The notes beneath the pieces were generated by a model, which worked only from the letters and a program-made list of their open reading frames with translations, ran no database searches and was not told where the DNA came from. A DNA stretch of 43,305 nucleotides from JBMHDN01 sp049889355 (GTDB lineage Bacteria; Pseudomonadota; Alphaproteobacteria; Puniceispirillales; Puniceispirillaceae): the NCBI GenBank assembly GCA_049889355.1, contig JBMHDN010000027.1:1-43305 (forward strand), in the 5' to 3' direction. The position numbers were made by a program, and so were the translations under genes. This document shows, one piece after another, positions 24,597 to 33,575 of this stretch; the stretch's first letter is position 1; the number at the start of each line of letters is the position of its first letter.

Positions 24597-27016
24597 CACA
24601 CATCCAGATTTGAGACTTTAAGCGCATTTTCCTGAATGAAATGACGTCTTTCTTCGACCGCTTCGCCCATCAAGGTTGAAAAGGCATTATCTGCCTCTTC
24701 TTCAGCACTCACTTCAACCTGGAGCAATGTCCGGTTTTCCGGATCCAATGTTGTCTCCCAGAGCTGGTCTGGATTCATCTCACCAAGTCCCTTATAGCGG
24801 GCTATTTGCGCGCCCTTCCGGCCAAGCGCAACCACATGCTGAGCAAGGCGGGATGGTCCGTTAATCTCTAACGCGCCGCTGTTATTTTCAAACTGAACAG
24901 CCTTGGCATAAATATCTTGAAGATGGCTGGCCGCCGCATCGAGTTCACGTGCTTCTGCGGTACGCACAAACCGGCTATTGATCACATAGCTTTCCTGAAT
25001 GCCGCGCAATGTCCGGCTAATCTCAAGAGCCGGCCCATCTGCTCCTTCGCTCAAAACGACCTGCCAGCCACGCTCCAGCGGATCGCTCACCTGATCAAGC
25101 CTTTTAGCAAGATAATCTGCGGCCTCCTGATTGCCCAGCAATTCTTGTTTTAACATACCGGCAATGGCTGCTTGTTCAATAACATCACGATTGGAAATCA
25201 AGCGACTCAGTGCGTCAATCGCTCGGCTGGTTCGTACAGCCTGATCCACCACATCACGCAAATCAGCACCTGCCAGTTGCAAGCCATCACTATTGCCGAG
25301 ACGTGCTTCTCTGAGGCCAGCATCGATCAGATAATCATCAAGGGCGCGCTGGTCTTTCAAATAAACCTCTGATTGGCCCCGCTTTGCCCTGAAAAGGGGC
25401 GGCTGGGCAATATAGAGATAGCCTTTTTCGATCAGCGGGCGCATATGGCGGAAGAAGAAGGTGAGAAGAAGGGTACGGATATGACTGCCATCCACATCCG
25501 CATCTGTCATGATCACCACTTTATGATAGCGGATTTTCTCCACATCCATGTCGGCATTGCCAACCCCAGCCCCAATCGCAGTGATCAGCGTGCCAATTTC
25601 AGCAGAAGACAGCATCTTATCCAAGCGTGCACGCTCAACATTGAGAATTTTACCGCGCAGAGGCAAAATCGCCTGATTGGCACGGTCACGTCCCTGCTTG
25701 GCAGAACCACCTGCAGAATCACCCTCCACCAGGAATATTTCAGCCTTGGTGGCGTCTTTTTCCTGACAATCAGCGAGCTTACCAGGCAAGCTGGCCACAT
25801 CCAGAACACCTTTACGGCGGGTCAGCTCACGTGCGCGTTTTGCGGCCTCGCGGGCAGCGGCTGCATCATAGGCTTTTGAGACAATCAGACGGGCTTCATT
25901 TGGATGTTCTTCAAACCACTGAGCCAGCGCATCTGCAACACCTGATTCAACAATCGGGCGCACCTCAGAGGATACCAGCTTATCTTTTGTCTGAGAGCTG
26001 AATTTTGGATCTGGGACTTTCACCGAAATAATAGCGGTGAGCCCTTCACGCGAATCATCGCCTGTCAAAGCCACTTTTTGTTTTTTGGCTATTCCTGTTT
26101 CTTGGGCGTAATTATTCACCATACGGGTGAGGGCGCCGCGGAAACCAGCCAGATGTGTTCCCCCATCACGCTGCGGAATATTATTGGTGAAACAGAGCGT
26201 ATTTTCATGGAATGAATCTGTCCAAGCAAGCGCGAGCTCAACACCGATACCTTCTTTTTCAGTGGTGAAATGAACGGTATCATGCATCGGTTTATGTGAT
26301 CGGTTCAGCCAATCCACATAGGCTTTCAACCCGCCATCAAAGAAGAATTCAGAGACTTTTTCCTCGGCTTTTCTGTCATCTGTCAGCCGGATGCGCACAC
26401 CTGAATTCAAAAAGGCCAGCTCGCGCAGGCGCTTTTCAAGCGTGTTAAACTCAAATTCAATATTCGAGAAAATCTCATCTGACGGCTGGAAAGTGATCAA
26501 AGAGCCAGACAAGCCATCTGCATCTCCGACAACAGCCAGCCTGTCCACTGCATCCCCACCTTCAAAACGCATCTGGTGTTTATCACCATTGCGCCAGATG
26601 GTCAGCTCAAGCCATTGTGAAAGCGCGTTCACAACAGATACACCAACCCCGTGCAAACCACCTGAGACTTTGTAGGAATTATTATCGAACTTGCCGCCTG
26701 CATGCAGCTGGGTCATGATCACCTCTGCAGCAGAGACACCTTCTTCTGGGTGGATGTCGGTTGGAATGCCGCGGCCATTATCAGATACACTGACCGAGCC
26801 ATCTCCATTTAAGGTGACTTTCACAATATCACAATGACCGGCGAGCGCCTCATCAATGGCGTTATCCACCACCTCATAGACCATATGATGCAAACCAGAG
26901 CCATCATCTGTGTCGCCAATATACATGCCAGGGCGTTTGCGCACCGCATCGAGACCGCGCAGGACCTTAATCGAATCCGCGCCGTAATCCTGTTCTAATT
27001 CTGGTCCATCATTCAT
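24596..27016 (-). CDS. gyrB: DNA gyrase subunit B
   Basis: This is the ATPase subunit of gyrase (806 aa), which introduces negative supercoils. The GHKL ATPase domain has EVVDNAIDEALAG and DNGRGIP (79-85) and GGLHGVGVSVVNALS. The transducer domain follows. The TOPRIM domain shows EGDSAGGSAKQGRDR, PLRGKILNVE and MTDADVDGSHIRTLLLTFFFRHM. The C-terminal end GLGEMNPDQLWETTLDPENRTLLQV is conserved. It is located after recF with a 57-bp gap. Its stop couples to the RegB-type kinase gene, an uncommon neighbour for gyrB. Confidence 0.97.
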   Translation of the reverse strand: MNDGPELEQDYGADSIKVLRGLDAVRKRPGMYIGDTDDGSGLHHMVYEVVDNAIDEALAGHCDIVKVTLNGDGSVSVSDNGRGIPTDIHPEEGVSAAEVIMTQLHAGGKFDNNSYKVSGGLHGVGVSVVNALSQWLELTIWRNGDKHQMRFEGGDAVDRLAVVGDADGLSGSLITFQPSDEIFSNIEFEFNTLEKRLRELAFLNSGVRIRLTDDRKAEEKVSEFFFDGGLKAYVDWLNRSHKPMHDTVHFTTEKEGIGVELALAWTDSFHENTLCFTNNIPQRDGGTHLAGFRGALTRMVNNYAQETGIAKKQKVALTGDDSREGLTAIISVKVPDPKFSSQTKDKLVSSEVRPIVESGVADALAQWFEEHPNEARLIVSKAYDAAAAREAAKRARELTRRKGVLDVASLPGKLADCQEKDATKAEIFLVEGDSAGGSAKQGRDRANQAILPLRGKILNVERARLDKMLSSAEIGTLITAIGAGVGNADMDVEKIRYHKVVIMTDADVDGSHIRTLLLTFFFRHMRPLIEKGYLYIAQPPLFRAKRGQSEVYLKDQRALDDYLIDAGLREARLGNSDGLQLAGADLRDVVDQAVRTSRAIDALSRLISNRDVIEQAAIAGMLKQELLGNQEAADYLAKRLDQVSDPLERGWQVVLSEGADGPALEISRTLRGIQESYVINSRFVRTAEARELDAAASHLQDIYAKAVQFENNSGALEINGPSRLAQHVVALGRKGAQIARYKGLGEMNPDQLWETTLDPENRTLLQVEVSAEEEADNAFSTLMGEAVEERRHFIQENALKVSNLDV

Positions 27017-27073
27017 CTGTGTTTGTCCCTTATTTCCCTGGCGTCAAAGACCCCAAAACAGCACCCTTTTATA

Positions 27074-28294
27074 CTAGCAGATTTGACCTTGTTGCAGGTC
27101 AATAAATTGCGTCTCTTGTGCAGTTTTTGTGAACATATTGTGATCTGTCCCGCTATACCAGACCTGCCCTTTGAGCTGGCTACAACGCGCAAATAAAAGT
27201 TGGCGGCGCGTCGCATCTAGATGTGCTGCCACATCATCCAATAACAAGATAGGTGGCCGGCCAAGTCGATGACCTTGCAAAGAGGCATGGGCGAGTATCA
27301 GCGCGATCAACAGAGCTTTTTGTTCACCTGTTGAACAGAGATGTGCCTGCTGCTGATTATCGGCATGCCAAACCAGCATATCGCTGGCATGTGGCCCTGG
27401 CATGCTGGTCTGACCTTGCTGCCTATTTTCCTGTGCCGCCAGCCTCAGGCTATCTTCCACCTCTAAGGCAGGCCGTGCCTCCAATGCTTCACATCCCCCG
27501 CCCTTCAGCTCAATATGCGCACGCGGAAAGCCAGTCTCTTCTGTCTTTAAAACATGATTCATATCGGCGATGAGTGCCGCACGTGTGGCCATAATGGCAA
27601 CCCCTGTTTCGGCCAAGCCTGCTTCAAGAGAGGCAAGCCAACTTTCTTCACCAGGGCGCTCTTGCAACAGCTTTGAGCGTTCGCGAAATGCTTTATCATA
27701 GCGTGTCAGCCGGCCGGCATGCGCCGGATCAAAAGAAATGGCCAGCCTGTCCAGAAACCGCCTGCGGCTGGATGGGCCATCTAAAAACAAGCCATCCATC
27801 TGAGGGGTGAGCCAGGAAATAGCACAAATCTGGCCCAGATCAGATTGTGCGGCAGGCGCGCCATTTACCCGCACCGCACGCCGCATATCATCTTCTACCG
27901 ACCCTGTGCCCATTTGCACCGGGCCATCTGGTGTCACAATTTCTGCTGCCACTGCCCATTGGCGTCCTGCTGAATGACCCGGTGAGTGGGCTGATGATGC
28001 GTTTCCTTTTTCGGCACGCACCAGATCAGCGCGCGCTGCTCGGCGCAAACCACGCCCAGGTGCCAACAGCGAAATCGCCTCTAAAATATTAGTTTTACCA
28101 GCACCGTTCGGGCCGATTAACACCATCTGGCCTGCCATCTCATCAATGGTGAGCGTATTGTAATTGCGAAAATCACGTAATTTTAGCCAATTCAGCTGAA
28201 AATCAGGAATGGCAGGCTTGAGACCTGCATCATCAAAGCGCTCAGCTGAAGCTGAGCTGTGCGCTTTGGGATGAAATGCAACAGATGCTGCCAT
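27074..28294 (-). CDS. recF: DNA replication and repair protein RecF
   Basis: This is an SMC-like ATPase that helps load RecA at gaps. Walker A GPNGAGKT is at residues 61-68, preceded by LKLRDFRNY. The signature-like region is ISWLTPQMDGLFLDGPSSRRRFLDRL. STGEQKALLIALILAH and Walker B ILLLDDVAAHLDATRR lie near the C-terminus. At 406 residues it has about 30 extra N-terminal residues relative to E. coli RecF, and no other in-frame ATG or GTG occurs before the Walker A motif. No Shine-Dalgarno sequence is evident. The start lies 8 bp after dnaN, so it likely depends on coupling. Confidence 0.93.
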   Translation of the reverse strand: MAASVAFHPKAHSSASAERFDDAGLKPAIPDFQLNWLKLRDFRNYNTLTIDEMAGQMVLIGPNGAGKTNILEAISLLAPGRGLRRAARADLVRAEKGNASSAHSPGHSAGRQWAVAAEIVTPDGPVQMGTGSVEDDMRRAVRVNGAPAAQSDLGQICAISWLTPQMDGLFLDGPSSRRRFLDRLAISFDPAHAGRLTRYDKAFRERSKLLQERPGEESWLASLEAGLAETGVAIMATRAALIADMNHVLKTEETGFPRAHIELKGGGCEALEARPALEVEDSLRLAAQENRQQGQTSMPGPHASDMLVWHADNQQQAHLCSTGEQKALLIALILAHASLQGHRLGRPPILLLDDVAAHLDATRRQLLFARCSQLKGQVWYSGTDHNMFTKTAQETQFIDLQQGQIC

Positions 28295-28302
28295 ATTTTA
28301 AA

Positions 28303-29406
28303 TTACACACGCATAGGCATCAAAACAAACAGATTGCCCTCATCGCCTGGTGCACGCATCAAAGCAGGAGCGCTTGGATCAGACAATTCAATTTGCATGG
28401 CTTCATCACTGATCTGAGCGGTGGTTTCCATCAAATATCGGGCATTAAAACCGACATCCAAATCAGGACCTGTATAATCGACTTCCAACACTTCAGTAGC
28501 ACTTGATGCATCTGTATTATGCGCAGATAAGGTCAAGCTACCCGCAGATAGAGATAATTTCACCGCTCTGGTCTTTTCAGATGATATCGTGGACACACGA
28601 TCAACCGCGGCTGAAAACAGGCCTGTATCCACGGACAGCAACTTGTCATTGCCAGATGGGATCACCCGCGTGTAATCAGGAAAAGAGCCATCAATCAGTT
28701 TTGAGGTCAGCCGCACAGCCCCAAAGGCAAATTCAGCACGCGTATCAGATAAGCGGATGGTCACATCCCCTTCTTCATCATCGAGCAATTTGCGTAATTC
28801 CACCACGGCTTTGCGCGGCAGGATAATCGCTGGCATATCTTCAGCACCTTGCGGCAAATCCATCGCAGATAAAGCAAGACGATGACCATCTGTGGCCACG
28901 GCTGTTAATTGGCCAGTGGCAGATTTGTGAAAATAAATACCATTGAGATAATAGCGGGTTTCCTCGGTTGAGATGGCAAAACGTGTGGTATCGATCAAAT
29001 CCCGCAAATCGGCAGCGGCCAGCGCAAATTGATGCGGTAATTCAGCCGCGCTGATAGCCGGGAAATCCTCAACTGGCAAAGTTGGCAGGCGGAAGCTGGA
29101 GCGTCCTGCTGAAATCTGAGCATGGCCATCAGCCATGGCGATTTCCACTTCTGAGCCATCTGGTAATTTACGCACAATATCATGGAGCATATGCGCTGAT
29201 ACCGTGCTGCCACCTGAGGTGGATACAGCACAGGCGACGTTTGTTACCACATCCATATCCATATCGGTGGCGGTGAGTGACAGCTGACCATTTTCAGCAT
29301 TCAAAACCACATTGGCCAAAATCGGAATAGTATTGCGCCGCTCTACCACTGATGAGACATGGCCCAAAGGCCGCAATAAACTCATGCGATCAATGGAAAA
29401 TTTCAT
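28303..29406 (-). CDS. dnaN: DNA polymerase III beta subunit (sliding clamp)
   Basis: This ring-shaped processivity clamp is 367 aa, as expected. It opens with MKFSIDRMSLLRPLGHVSSVVERRNTIPILANVVL and continues with the internal-domain landmarks RYYLNGIYFH, VATDGHRLAL, ILPRKAVVEL and RLIDGSFPDY-like KLIDGSFPDYTRVIP. It ends in FVLMPMRV, the hydrophobic-cleft end. The frame is open 26 codons upstream (29484), but that adds non-homologous residues. ATG 29406 with a GGAG about 9 bases upstream is chosen. The 178-bp gap to dnaA may hold a promoter of its own. Confidence 0.96.
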   Translation of the reverse strand: MKFSIDRMSLLRPLGHVSSVVERRNTIPILANVVLNAENGQLSLTATDMDMDVVTNVACAVSTSGGSTVSAHMLHDIVRKLPDGSEVEIAMADGHAQISAGRSSFRLPTLPVEDFPAISAAELPHQFALAAADLRDLIDTTRFAISTEETRYYLNGIYFHKSATGQLTAVATDGHRLALSAMDLPQGAEDMPAIILPRKAVVELRKLLDDEEGDVTIRLSDTRAEFAFGAVRLTSKLIDGSFPDYTRVIPSGNDKLLSVDTGLFSAAVDRVSTISSEKTRAVKLSLSAGSLTLSAHNTDASSATEVLEVDYTGPDLDVGFNARYLMETTAQISDEAMQIELSDPSAPALMRAPGDEGNLFVLMPMRV

Positions 29407-29584
29407 GGGTGTATCTCCAACTTGTTTGTGAGATTTATACTCATATTTTGGCACACAAAATCTTGTTAGCCAATCGGAAAACACACACTATATACGCTAA
29501 TGACCGCCAATAAAGACCTGCAGAGTGCAAGGGCGGTTTTGGGCCTATTGAAAACAGATGGAATAAGAGGTTTTGAGCTGATTT

Positions 29585-31126
29585 TTAATGCTCTGCCAGC
29601 ATCGTGCGCAGCAATTCCACATCATCTGCAAATTCCTGATCACGGGCCATCAGTTCCTCGACACGTTTGACCGCATGCATGACCGTGGTATGATCGCGCC
29701 CGCCAAAGGAATTGCCGATTTCAGGATAAGATTTGGTGGTCAGCATCTTTGATAAATACATCGCAATCTGACGTGGCCGTGCGATGGTCTGGGTGCGCCG
29801 ATTTGAGCTCATATCAGATAGGCGGATAGAAAAATGGCCGGCCACCTTTTTCTGGATGTCTTCTAGCGTGGTGCGCCGCGAGGAGGCCCGAAGCAAATCT
29901 TTGAGCACATCTTTGGCCATTTCAACTGTGATATCACGCCCGACCAGCTCTGCCTGTGCATGGATACGCTTATAAGCACCTTCTAATTCACGGATATTAG
30001 AGGTCACCCGCAAGGCGATAAATTCAAGCACCTTATCTGGCACTTTCACGGCTGCTTTCTCATCATGAGACTGCAAAATACCCAGACGCAACTCATAATT
30101 AGCAGGGTGGATATCAGCGACCATCCCCCAGCCAAGGCGCGAGCGTAGCCGCTCTTCCATATCAGGCAGGTCAGATGGTGATTTATCTGCAGAAAGAATC
30201 ACCTGCTTGCCTTCATCCACCAGTGCATTAAAGGTGTGGAAGAACTCTTCTTGGGTGGATTCCTTGCCGCAAATAAATTGCACATCATCAATCATCAACA
30301 CATCAGCAGAACGGAACTGTTCTTTAAAAGCCATCGTGTCGCGCTGACGTAGTGCCTGGATAAAGCGATACATGAAGCGTTCAGCAGACAGATACATCAC
30401 TTTACGATCTGGATAGCGCTGGTGGATATCCCAAGCGATAGCATGCATCAGATGGGTTTTGCCAAGGCCTACACCGCCATATAAGAACAGTGGGTTATAT
30501 TTGCCATTTGGCGATTCGGCAACATTGCGCGAGGCTGCAAAAGCCAGCTCATTTGGCTTGCCCACCACAAAGCGATCAAAGGTAAAGCGCTGATCGAGAC
30601 CGTGGCTGTTATCGGTTTGCCGTGCGAAACCAGCCTCAGCAATATATGGGGCCTGATGCCCTGCATTCATCTGCGAGAGGCGCGGGGCTTCGGTGAGCGG
30701 ATAAGCCGCTGATGCAGATGCATGGCTTGCCCCATTAGGGGCTGTTTCAGATAGGGATGATAACGAAGCTGTGGCTTTGTTTGCAGCGAGGCTGATGGCA
30801 ACCGATCGCACGGATAAGCCTTCGGCACAGGCCATCAGACGCAAGCGGTCTGCATATTGTGTGGCAGCGCGATCGCGGGTTAGCTGGTTGTGTGTTTGCA
30901 ACTGTAAGACGCCCTGATCAATCGCCAAGAGCTCAAGAGGTCTTATCCAGTTTGACCAGACCACCTCGCCCACATCTTTGCGCATCCGCATCACAACACG
31001 TTGCCAGGCGGCCACTTCTTCTGCAGATGGCATGGCTGATGCGTCCCGCAGCTCTGACCCCGAGGCCGGCTGGCTATTGCCAAGAGTCTGCGTCTCAGCA
31101 AAAGGGAAATCATCACGATGCGCCAT
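29585..31126 (-). CDS. dnaA: Chromosomal replication initiator protein DnaA
   Basis: DnaA is the AAA+ initiator that opens oriC. Domain I (about 36-115) includes WSNWIRPLEL. A low-complexity Ala/Ser linker (115-175) follows. Domain III has Walker A GGVGLGKT (217-224), Walker B LMIDDVQFI with Asp280/281 and the sensor region. Domain IV has the DNA-binding signature GGRDHTTVMHAVKR (475-488). The length is 513 aa. The first 30 residues look dispensable. ATG 31126 has a GAGG about 10 bases upstream. Transcription is probably from 31382-31410. The dnaA-dnaN-recF-gyrB order is the ancestral arrangement. Confidence 0.96.
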   Translation of the reverse strand: MAHRDDFPFAETQTLGNSQPASGSELRDASAMPSAEEVAAWQRVVMRMRKDVGEVVWSNWIRPLELLAIDQGVLQLQTHNQLTRDRAATQYADRLRLMACAEGLSVRSVAISLAANKATASLSSLSETAPNGASHASASAAYPLTEAPRLSQMNAGHQAPYIAEAGFARQTDNSHGLDQRFTFDRFVVGKPNELAFAASRNVAESPNGKYNPLFLYGGVGLGKTHLMHAIAWDIHQRYPDRKVMYLSAERFMYRFIQALRQRDTMAFKEQFRSADVLMIDDVQFICGKESTQEEFFHTFNALVDEGKQVILSADKSPSDLPDMEERLRSRLGWGMVADIHPANYELRLGILQSHDEKAAVKVPDKVLEFIALRVTSNIRELEGAYKRIHAQAELVGRDITVEMAKDVLKDLLRASSRRTTLEDIQKKVAGHFSIRLSDMSSNRRTQTIARPRQIAMYLSKMLTTKSYPEIGNSFGGRDHTTVMHAVKRVEELMARDQEFADDVELLRTMLAEH

Positions 31127-31145
31127 CTGGCTCGGTCCTCACGCC

Positions 31146-31181
31146 AAAAAAATCGAACTGTGCCGGTCTGACATGACCGGC
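31146..31181 (-). promoter_or_regulatory. Leader hairpin with T-run upstream of dnaA
   Basis: On the minus strand GCCGGTC, a 6-nt loop and GACCGGC (31162-31181) form a 7-bp GC-rich stem. Nine nt further on is a run of seven T (31146-31152). The T-run is too far away for a canonical terminator, but the layout is attenuator-like. Confidence 0.4.
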
Positions 31182-31381
31182 GTCTTGCTGTAGTGAGCTA
31201 TAATTTTCTCATTACTTGACGCCTGTTCGCTTTTGCAAACAACAAAGACATCTGAGATGAGCCATGGGTGCACCTGATTTGCAACGCCAATATTGCCAAC
31301 TACTAGGGGGTCAGCTTAGCGGGATTTATCTGCGACTATCAAGAGTGCAAAAGCGGAATCAGGCAAAATAAATTGGGCTAA

Positions 31382-31410
31382 ATGATAAATTTTTTTATTG
31401 ACAGTTTGAA
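31382..31410 (-). promoter_or_regulatory. Candidate dnaA promoter
   Basis: On the minus strand TTCAAA (31405-31410), a 17-bp AT-rich spacer and TATCAT (31382-31387) give a reasonable sigma70-like promoter about 250 bp before the dnaA start. It is flanked by the GANTC sites at 31356, 31444, 31468 and 31488. Confidence 0.4.
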
Positions 31411-31531
31411 CGCCCTCAAATGCCAATTCTGCTCATTGAGAAGGAGTCATGAGTGTTCCTGCCTAGCGAATCGAAAGAGCGCCATTTGATTCCAAGTCAT
31501 GGCTGACAAAAGCAACCAAAAGAGCAGGCGT

Positions 31532-31560
31532 AAAAAAACCGGGTAGAACCCGGTTTATTT
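31532..31560 (-). terminator. Terminator of rpsT
   Basis: AAACCGGG, a 5-nt loop and CCCGGTTT (31536-31556) give, on the minus strand, a stem running into seven T. It lies 50-75 bp after the rpsT stop codon. The other side is also T-rich, so it may work in both directions. Confidence 0.85.
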
Positions 31561-31608
31561 TAACAATCTGGTGATAAACCGTTTAACAGAACGGGTTATC
31601 TTAACGCC

Positions 31609-31872
31609 TTAGCCAAGGGCGTTGACCCGGCGTGCAAGGCGAGACACCTTACGGGCAGCTGTATTCTTATGCAGAACACCACGTGATACACCGCGCATAA
31701 TCTCTGGCTGTGCGTCTTTCAAAGCAGCCTGAGAGGCGGCCTGATCGCCAGCTTCGATAGCCAGCTCAACCTTTTTCACATAGGTGCGAATGCGGCTGAT
31801 GCGGCTTTTGTTGATTTCAGCGCGATGCGCGTTGCGGATGATACGCTTTTTCGCTGACTTATGATTTGCCAT
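31609..31872 (-). CDS. rpsT: 30S ribosomal protein S20
   Basis: This is a small basic primary 16S rRNA-binding protein of 87 residues. It has the classical start MANHKSAKKRIIRNAHRAEINKSRISRIRTYVKKVE, a middle with ALKDAQPEIMRGVSRGVLHKNTAARKVSRL, and the end ARRVNAL. The GGGTCCT near the start is its ribosome site. It has its own candidate promoter and terminator. rpsT next to dnaA and near mutM is a common alphaproteobacterial arrangement. Confidence 0.97.
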   Translation of the reverse strand: MANHKSAKKRIIRNAHRAEINKSRISRIRTYVKKVELAIEAGDQAASQAALKDAQPEIMRGVSRGVLHKNTAARKVSRLARRVNALG

Positions 31873-31950
31873 GATAGGACCCTCATGATGTTGCCGAAAT
31901 ATAGCTGCTTATGTGCTGACCAAATCGGCGGAATTCAAAAATGTTCGCAG

Positions 31951-31980
31951 GTTTTACGCGCAGCGCCTTTGTCTAGTCAA
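31951..31980 (-). promoter_or_regulatory. Candidate rpsT promoter
   Basis: On the minus strand TTGACT (31975-31980, overlapping a second TTGACT) and TAAAAC (31951-31956) are 18 bp apart, about 80 bp upstream of the rpsT start. Confidence 0.45.
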
Positions 31981-32047
31981 GTCAATTTCGCTGATTTGCA
32001 CCGGAAAACACCAAAAAACCTCGCTTTTTGACCTGCTGATCGCTCCA

Positions 32048-32446
32048 TCAACGGACAGGAAGCGGGCGCAAGGTCATTTTCCAGCGCTGTGGCAAGGTCT
32101 CGCCGCTCTTTTCAAAAGACAGCTCTTCAGCAGCCCGTGTAAAAGATGGCCAACTGCCAGACCAGCCAAGCGCGCTCAGACTGGCCGTGTAAAAGCCAGC
32201 CAGCTCTGATTCGGTTTGCGCGCTTGTACCAAAGAGCACCAACACACGCCCAGCTGGCGAATCAAAGCTGAGGCTTGTGTCAGCTTCAAGCTGAAAAGAA
32301 GACATCAGCGGCAAATCGGACACCCATTGGCCATTTTGGGCCAACAGCTCTTGTGTGTCTGTCTCGCCAGCTGTAGCAGATTGTGCCAAGCTAGGTGATG
32401 CACCATAGCTAAGAAGGATGAGGATGGAAAAAACAAGCTGTCTCAT
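32048..32446 (-). CDS. Small secreted protein of unknown function
   Basis: From ATG 32446 the product is 132 residues, with a clear signal peptide (MRQLVFSILILLSYGASPSLAQS). The mature part is Ser/Leu-rich: an acidic start, then FDSPAGRVLVLFG, SELAGFYTASLSALGWSG and a closing WKMTLRPLPVR. The 'FYtasLsalGW' element resembles small outer-envelope proteins that bind near a membrane, but I do not recognise a family. The frame extends 34 codons upstream into mutM and is rejected there because it would precede the signal peptide. It is 20 bp downstream of mutM, probably in the same transcript. Confidence 0.65.
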   Translation of the reverse strand: MRQLVFSILILLSYGASPSLAQSATAGETDTQELLAQNGQWVSDLPLMSSFQLEADTSLSFDSPAGRVLVLFGTSAQTESELAGFYTASLSALGWSGSWPSFTRAAEELSFEKSGETLPQRWKMTLRPLPVR

Positions 32447-32466
32447 GCATCGAAACCTAACACGGC

Positions 32467-33354
32467 TCAGCGCTGGCAGGAAGCACAATAATAGCTGGCC
32501 CGCCCGGATTGCCGAATAAGGCGAATCGAGGCCTGGCACTGATGACAAGGCGCGCCTTCGCGGCCATATACATCCAGCTTCTGAACAAAATAGCCTAAAT
32601 CCCCGTCTGGCTGGCGGTGATCACGCAGGCTCGTCCCGCCCTGTTCAATCGCTTCTTCCAGCACAGATTTGATAGCTGGAACCAAAGCTGCTGCTCGCTT
32701 GCCAGCCACTGAGCTGCCGATACGTTTGGGCGAGATCCCAGCCCTGAATAGTGCCTCTGATGCATAAATATTACCGATACCGGCCACCAGATGCTGATCA
32801 AGCAGGAGGTTTTTAATTGGTGATTTACGTGTTTTGATGGCCTGGCTGAGATAGTCAGCATCAAACCCATCTGATAGAGGTTCAGGTCCCATATCAGCCA
32901 AGAGCCAATGCGGGGCATTTGTTTTGGCATCTATCCAGTCTATATGACCGAATCGGCGCGGGTCGCGAAAGACCAGCCATCCGCCATGACCAAGCTGAAA
33001 AGCCACATGATCATGTTTACCCCAGTTTGGCGCAGAATCTGTTTCCATCCGCAAGGTGCCTGACATGCCAAGATGGATCAGCAAATCACCTTGCTTTAAC
33101 GCTGTATGTTCCCGCGCGGCTGTTTGTGCCTGGGCTGCTCTTGTAAAAACCGGGGCCAGAATATATTTGCCGCGCCGTGTCGGACGGCCAAAATAACAAG
33201 GTAGGTTGGCTGATGGACCAGCAAAGCATGAGATCAGATCTGGCATAGGCCAGCGTAAGTCAGGCCTGTTTTGGCGCACGCTTTCAATAGGTTGATCAGC
33301 GATAAAAGAGGTAATGCCACGACAGACCGTCTCGACCTCTGGTAATTCTGGCAT
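32467..33354 (-). CDS. mutM: Formamidopyrimidine-DNA glycosylase
   Basis: This bifunctional base-excision glycosylase/AP lyase removes 8-oxoguanine and formamidopyrimidines. The catalytic N-terminus MPELPEVET (Pro2, Glu3) is intact. Helix-two-turn-helix residues surround QHLVAGIGNIYASEALFRAGI, and the C-terminal zinc finger has four cysteines (CHQC then CASC, residues about 275-293). Length is 295 aa. GAGGAT lies just before the start. The start is separated from ubiE by a 221-bp divergent region with no obvious gene. Confidence 0.96.
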   Translation of the reverse strand: MPELPEVETVCRGITSFIADQPIESVRQNRPDLRWPMPDLISCFAGPSANLPCYFGRPTRRGKYILAPVFTRAAQAQTAAREHTALKQGDLLIHLGMSGTLRMETDSAPNWGKHDHVAFQLGHGGWLVFRDPRRFGHIDWIDAKTNAPHWLLADMGPEPLSDGFDADYLSQAIKTRKSPIKNLLLDQHLVAGIGNIYASEALFRAGISPKRIGSSVAGKRAAALVPAIKSVLEEAIEQGGTSLRDHRQPDGDLGYFVQKLDVYGREGAPCHQCQASIRLIRQSGRASYYCASCQR

Positions 33355-33575
33355 CTCAATATCCTCTGTTCAGCTCAATCTTGGGTATGGCTCAATATTG
33401 CTGCGCAAACCAGCTCTGTTATCTCAATCTGTTGATAAAATAGGTTTGATCCCCTGTCATCTCAAGACAACACAAATCAGATGCCAGCAGCATCGCCAAT
33501 CTGGCTAAATGCTTGCACCAGATAGGCTTCAGGACTATGTCTTAACCAGCACAGATAGGAAAGTTGACCATCACG

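Larger units (their letters stand above)
31127..31608. other. 482-bp non-coding region between dnaA and rpsT
   Basis: No gene was found on either strand. From high to low coordinates (minus strand) it holds the rpsT terminator, three GANTC sites, a candidate dnaA promoter in an AT-rich patch, a fourth GANTC and an untranslated leader of about 250 nt with a hairpin near dnaA. I see only one degenerate DnaA-box-like 9-mer (TTATTGACA, 31395-31403), so an origin here is not supported. Confidence 0.6.

Noticed and set aside
29407..29484. 26-codon upstream extension of dnaN
   Set aside because: The clamp starts at MKFSIDRMSLLRPL, and the extra residues have no homologous counterpart. The GGAG supports 29406.
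31127..31608. Chromosome origin next to dnaA
   Set aside because: No cluster of DnaA boxes is seen in the dnaA-rpsT or dnaA-dnaN gaps. There is only one degenerate 9-mer at 31395-31403. An alphaproteobacterial origin is often elsewhere.
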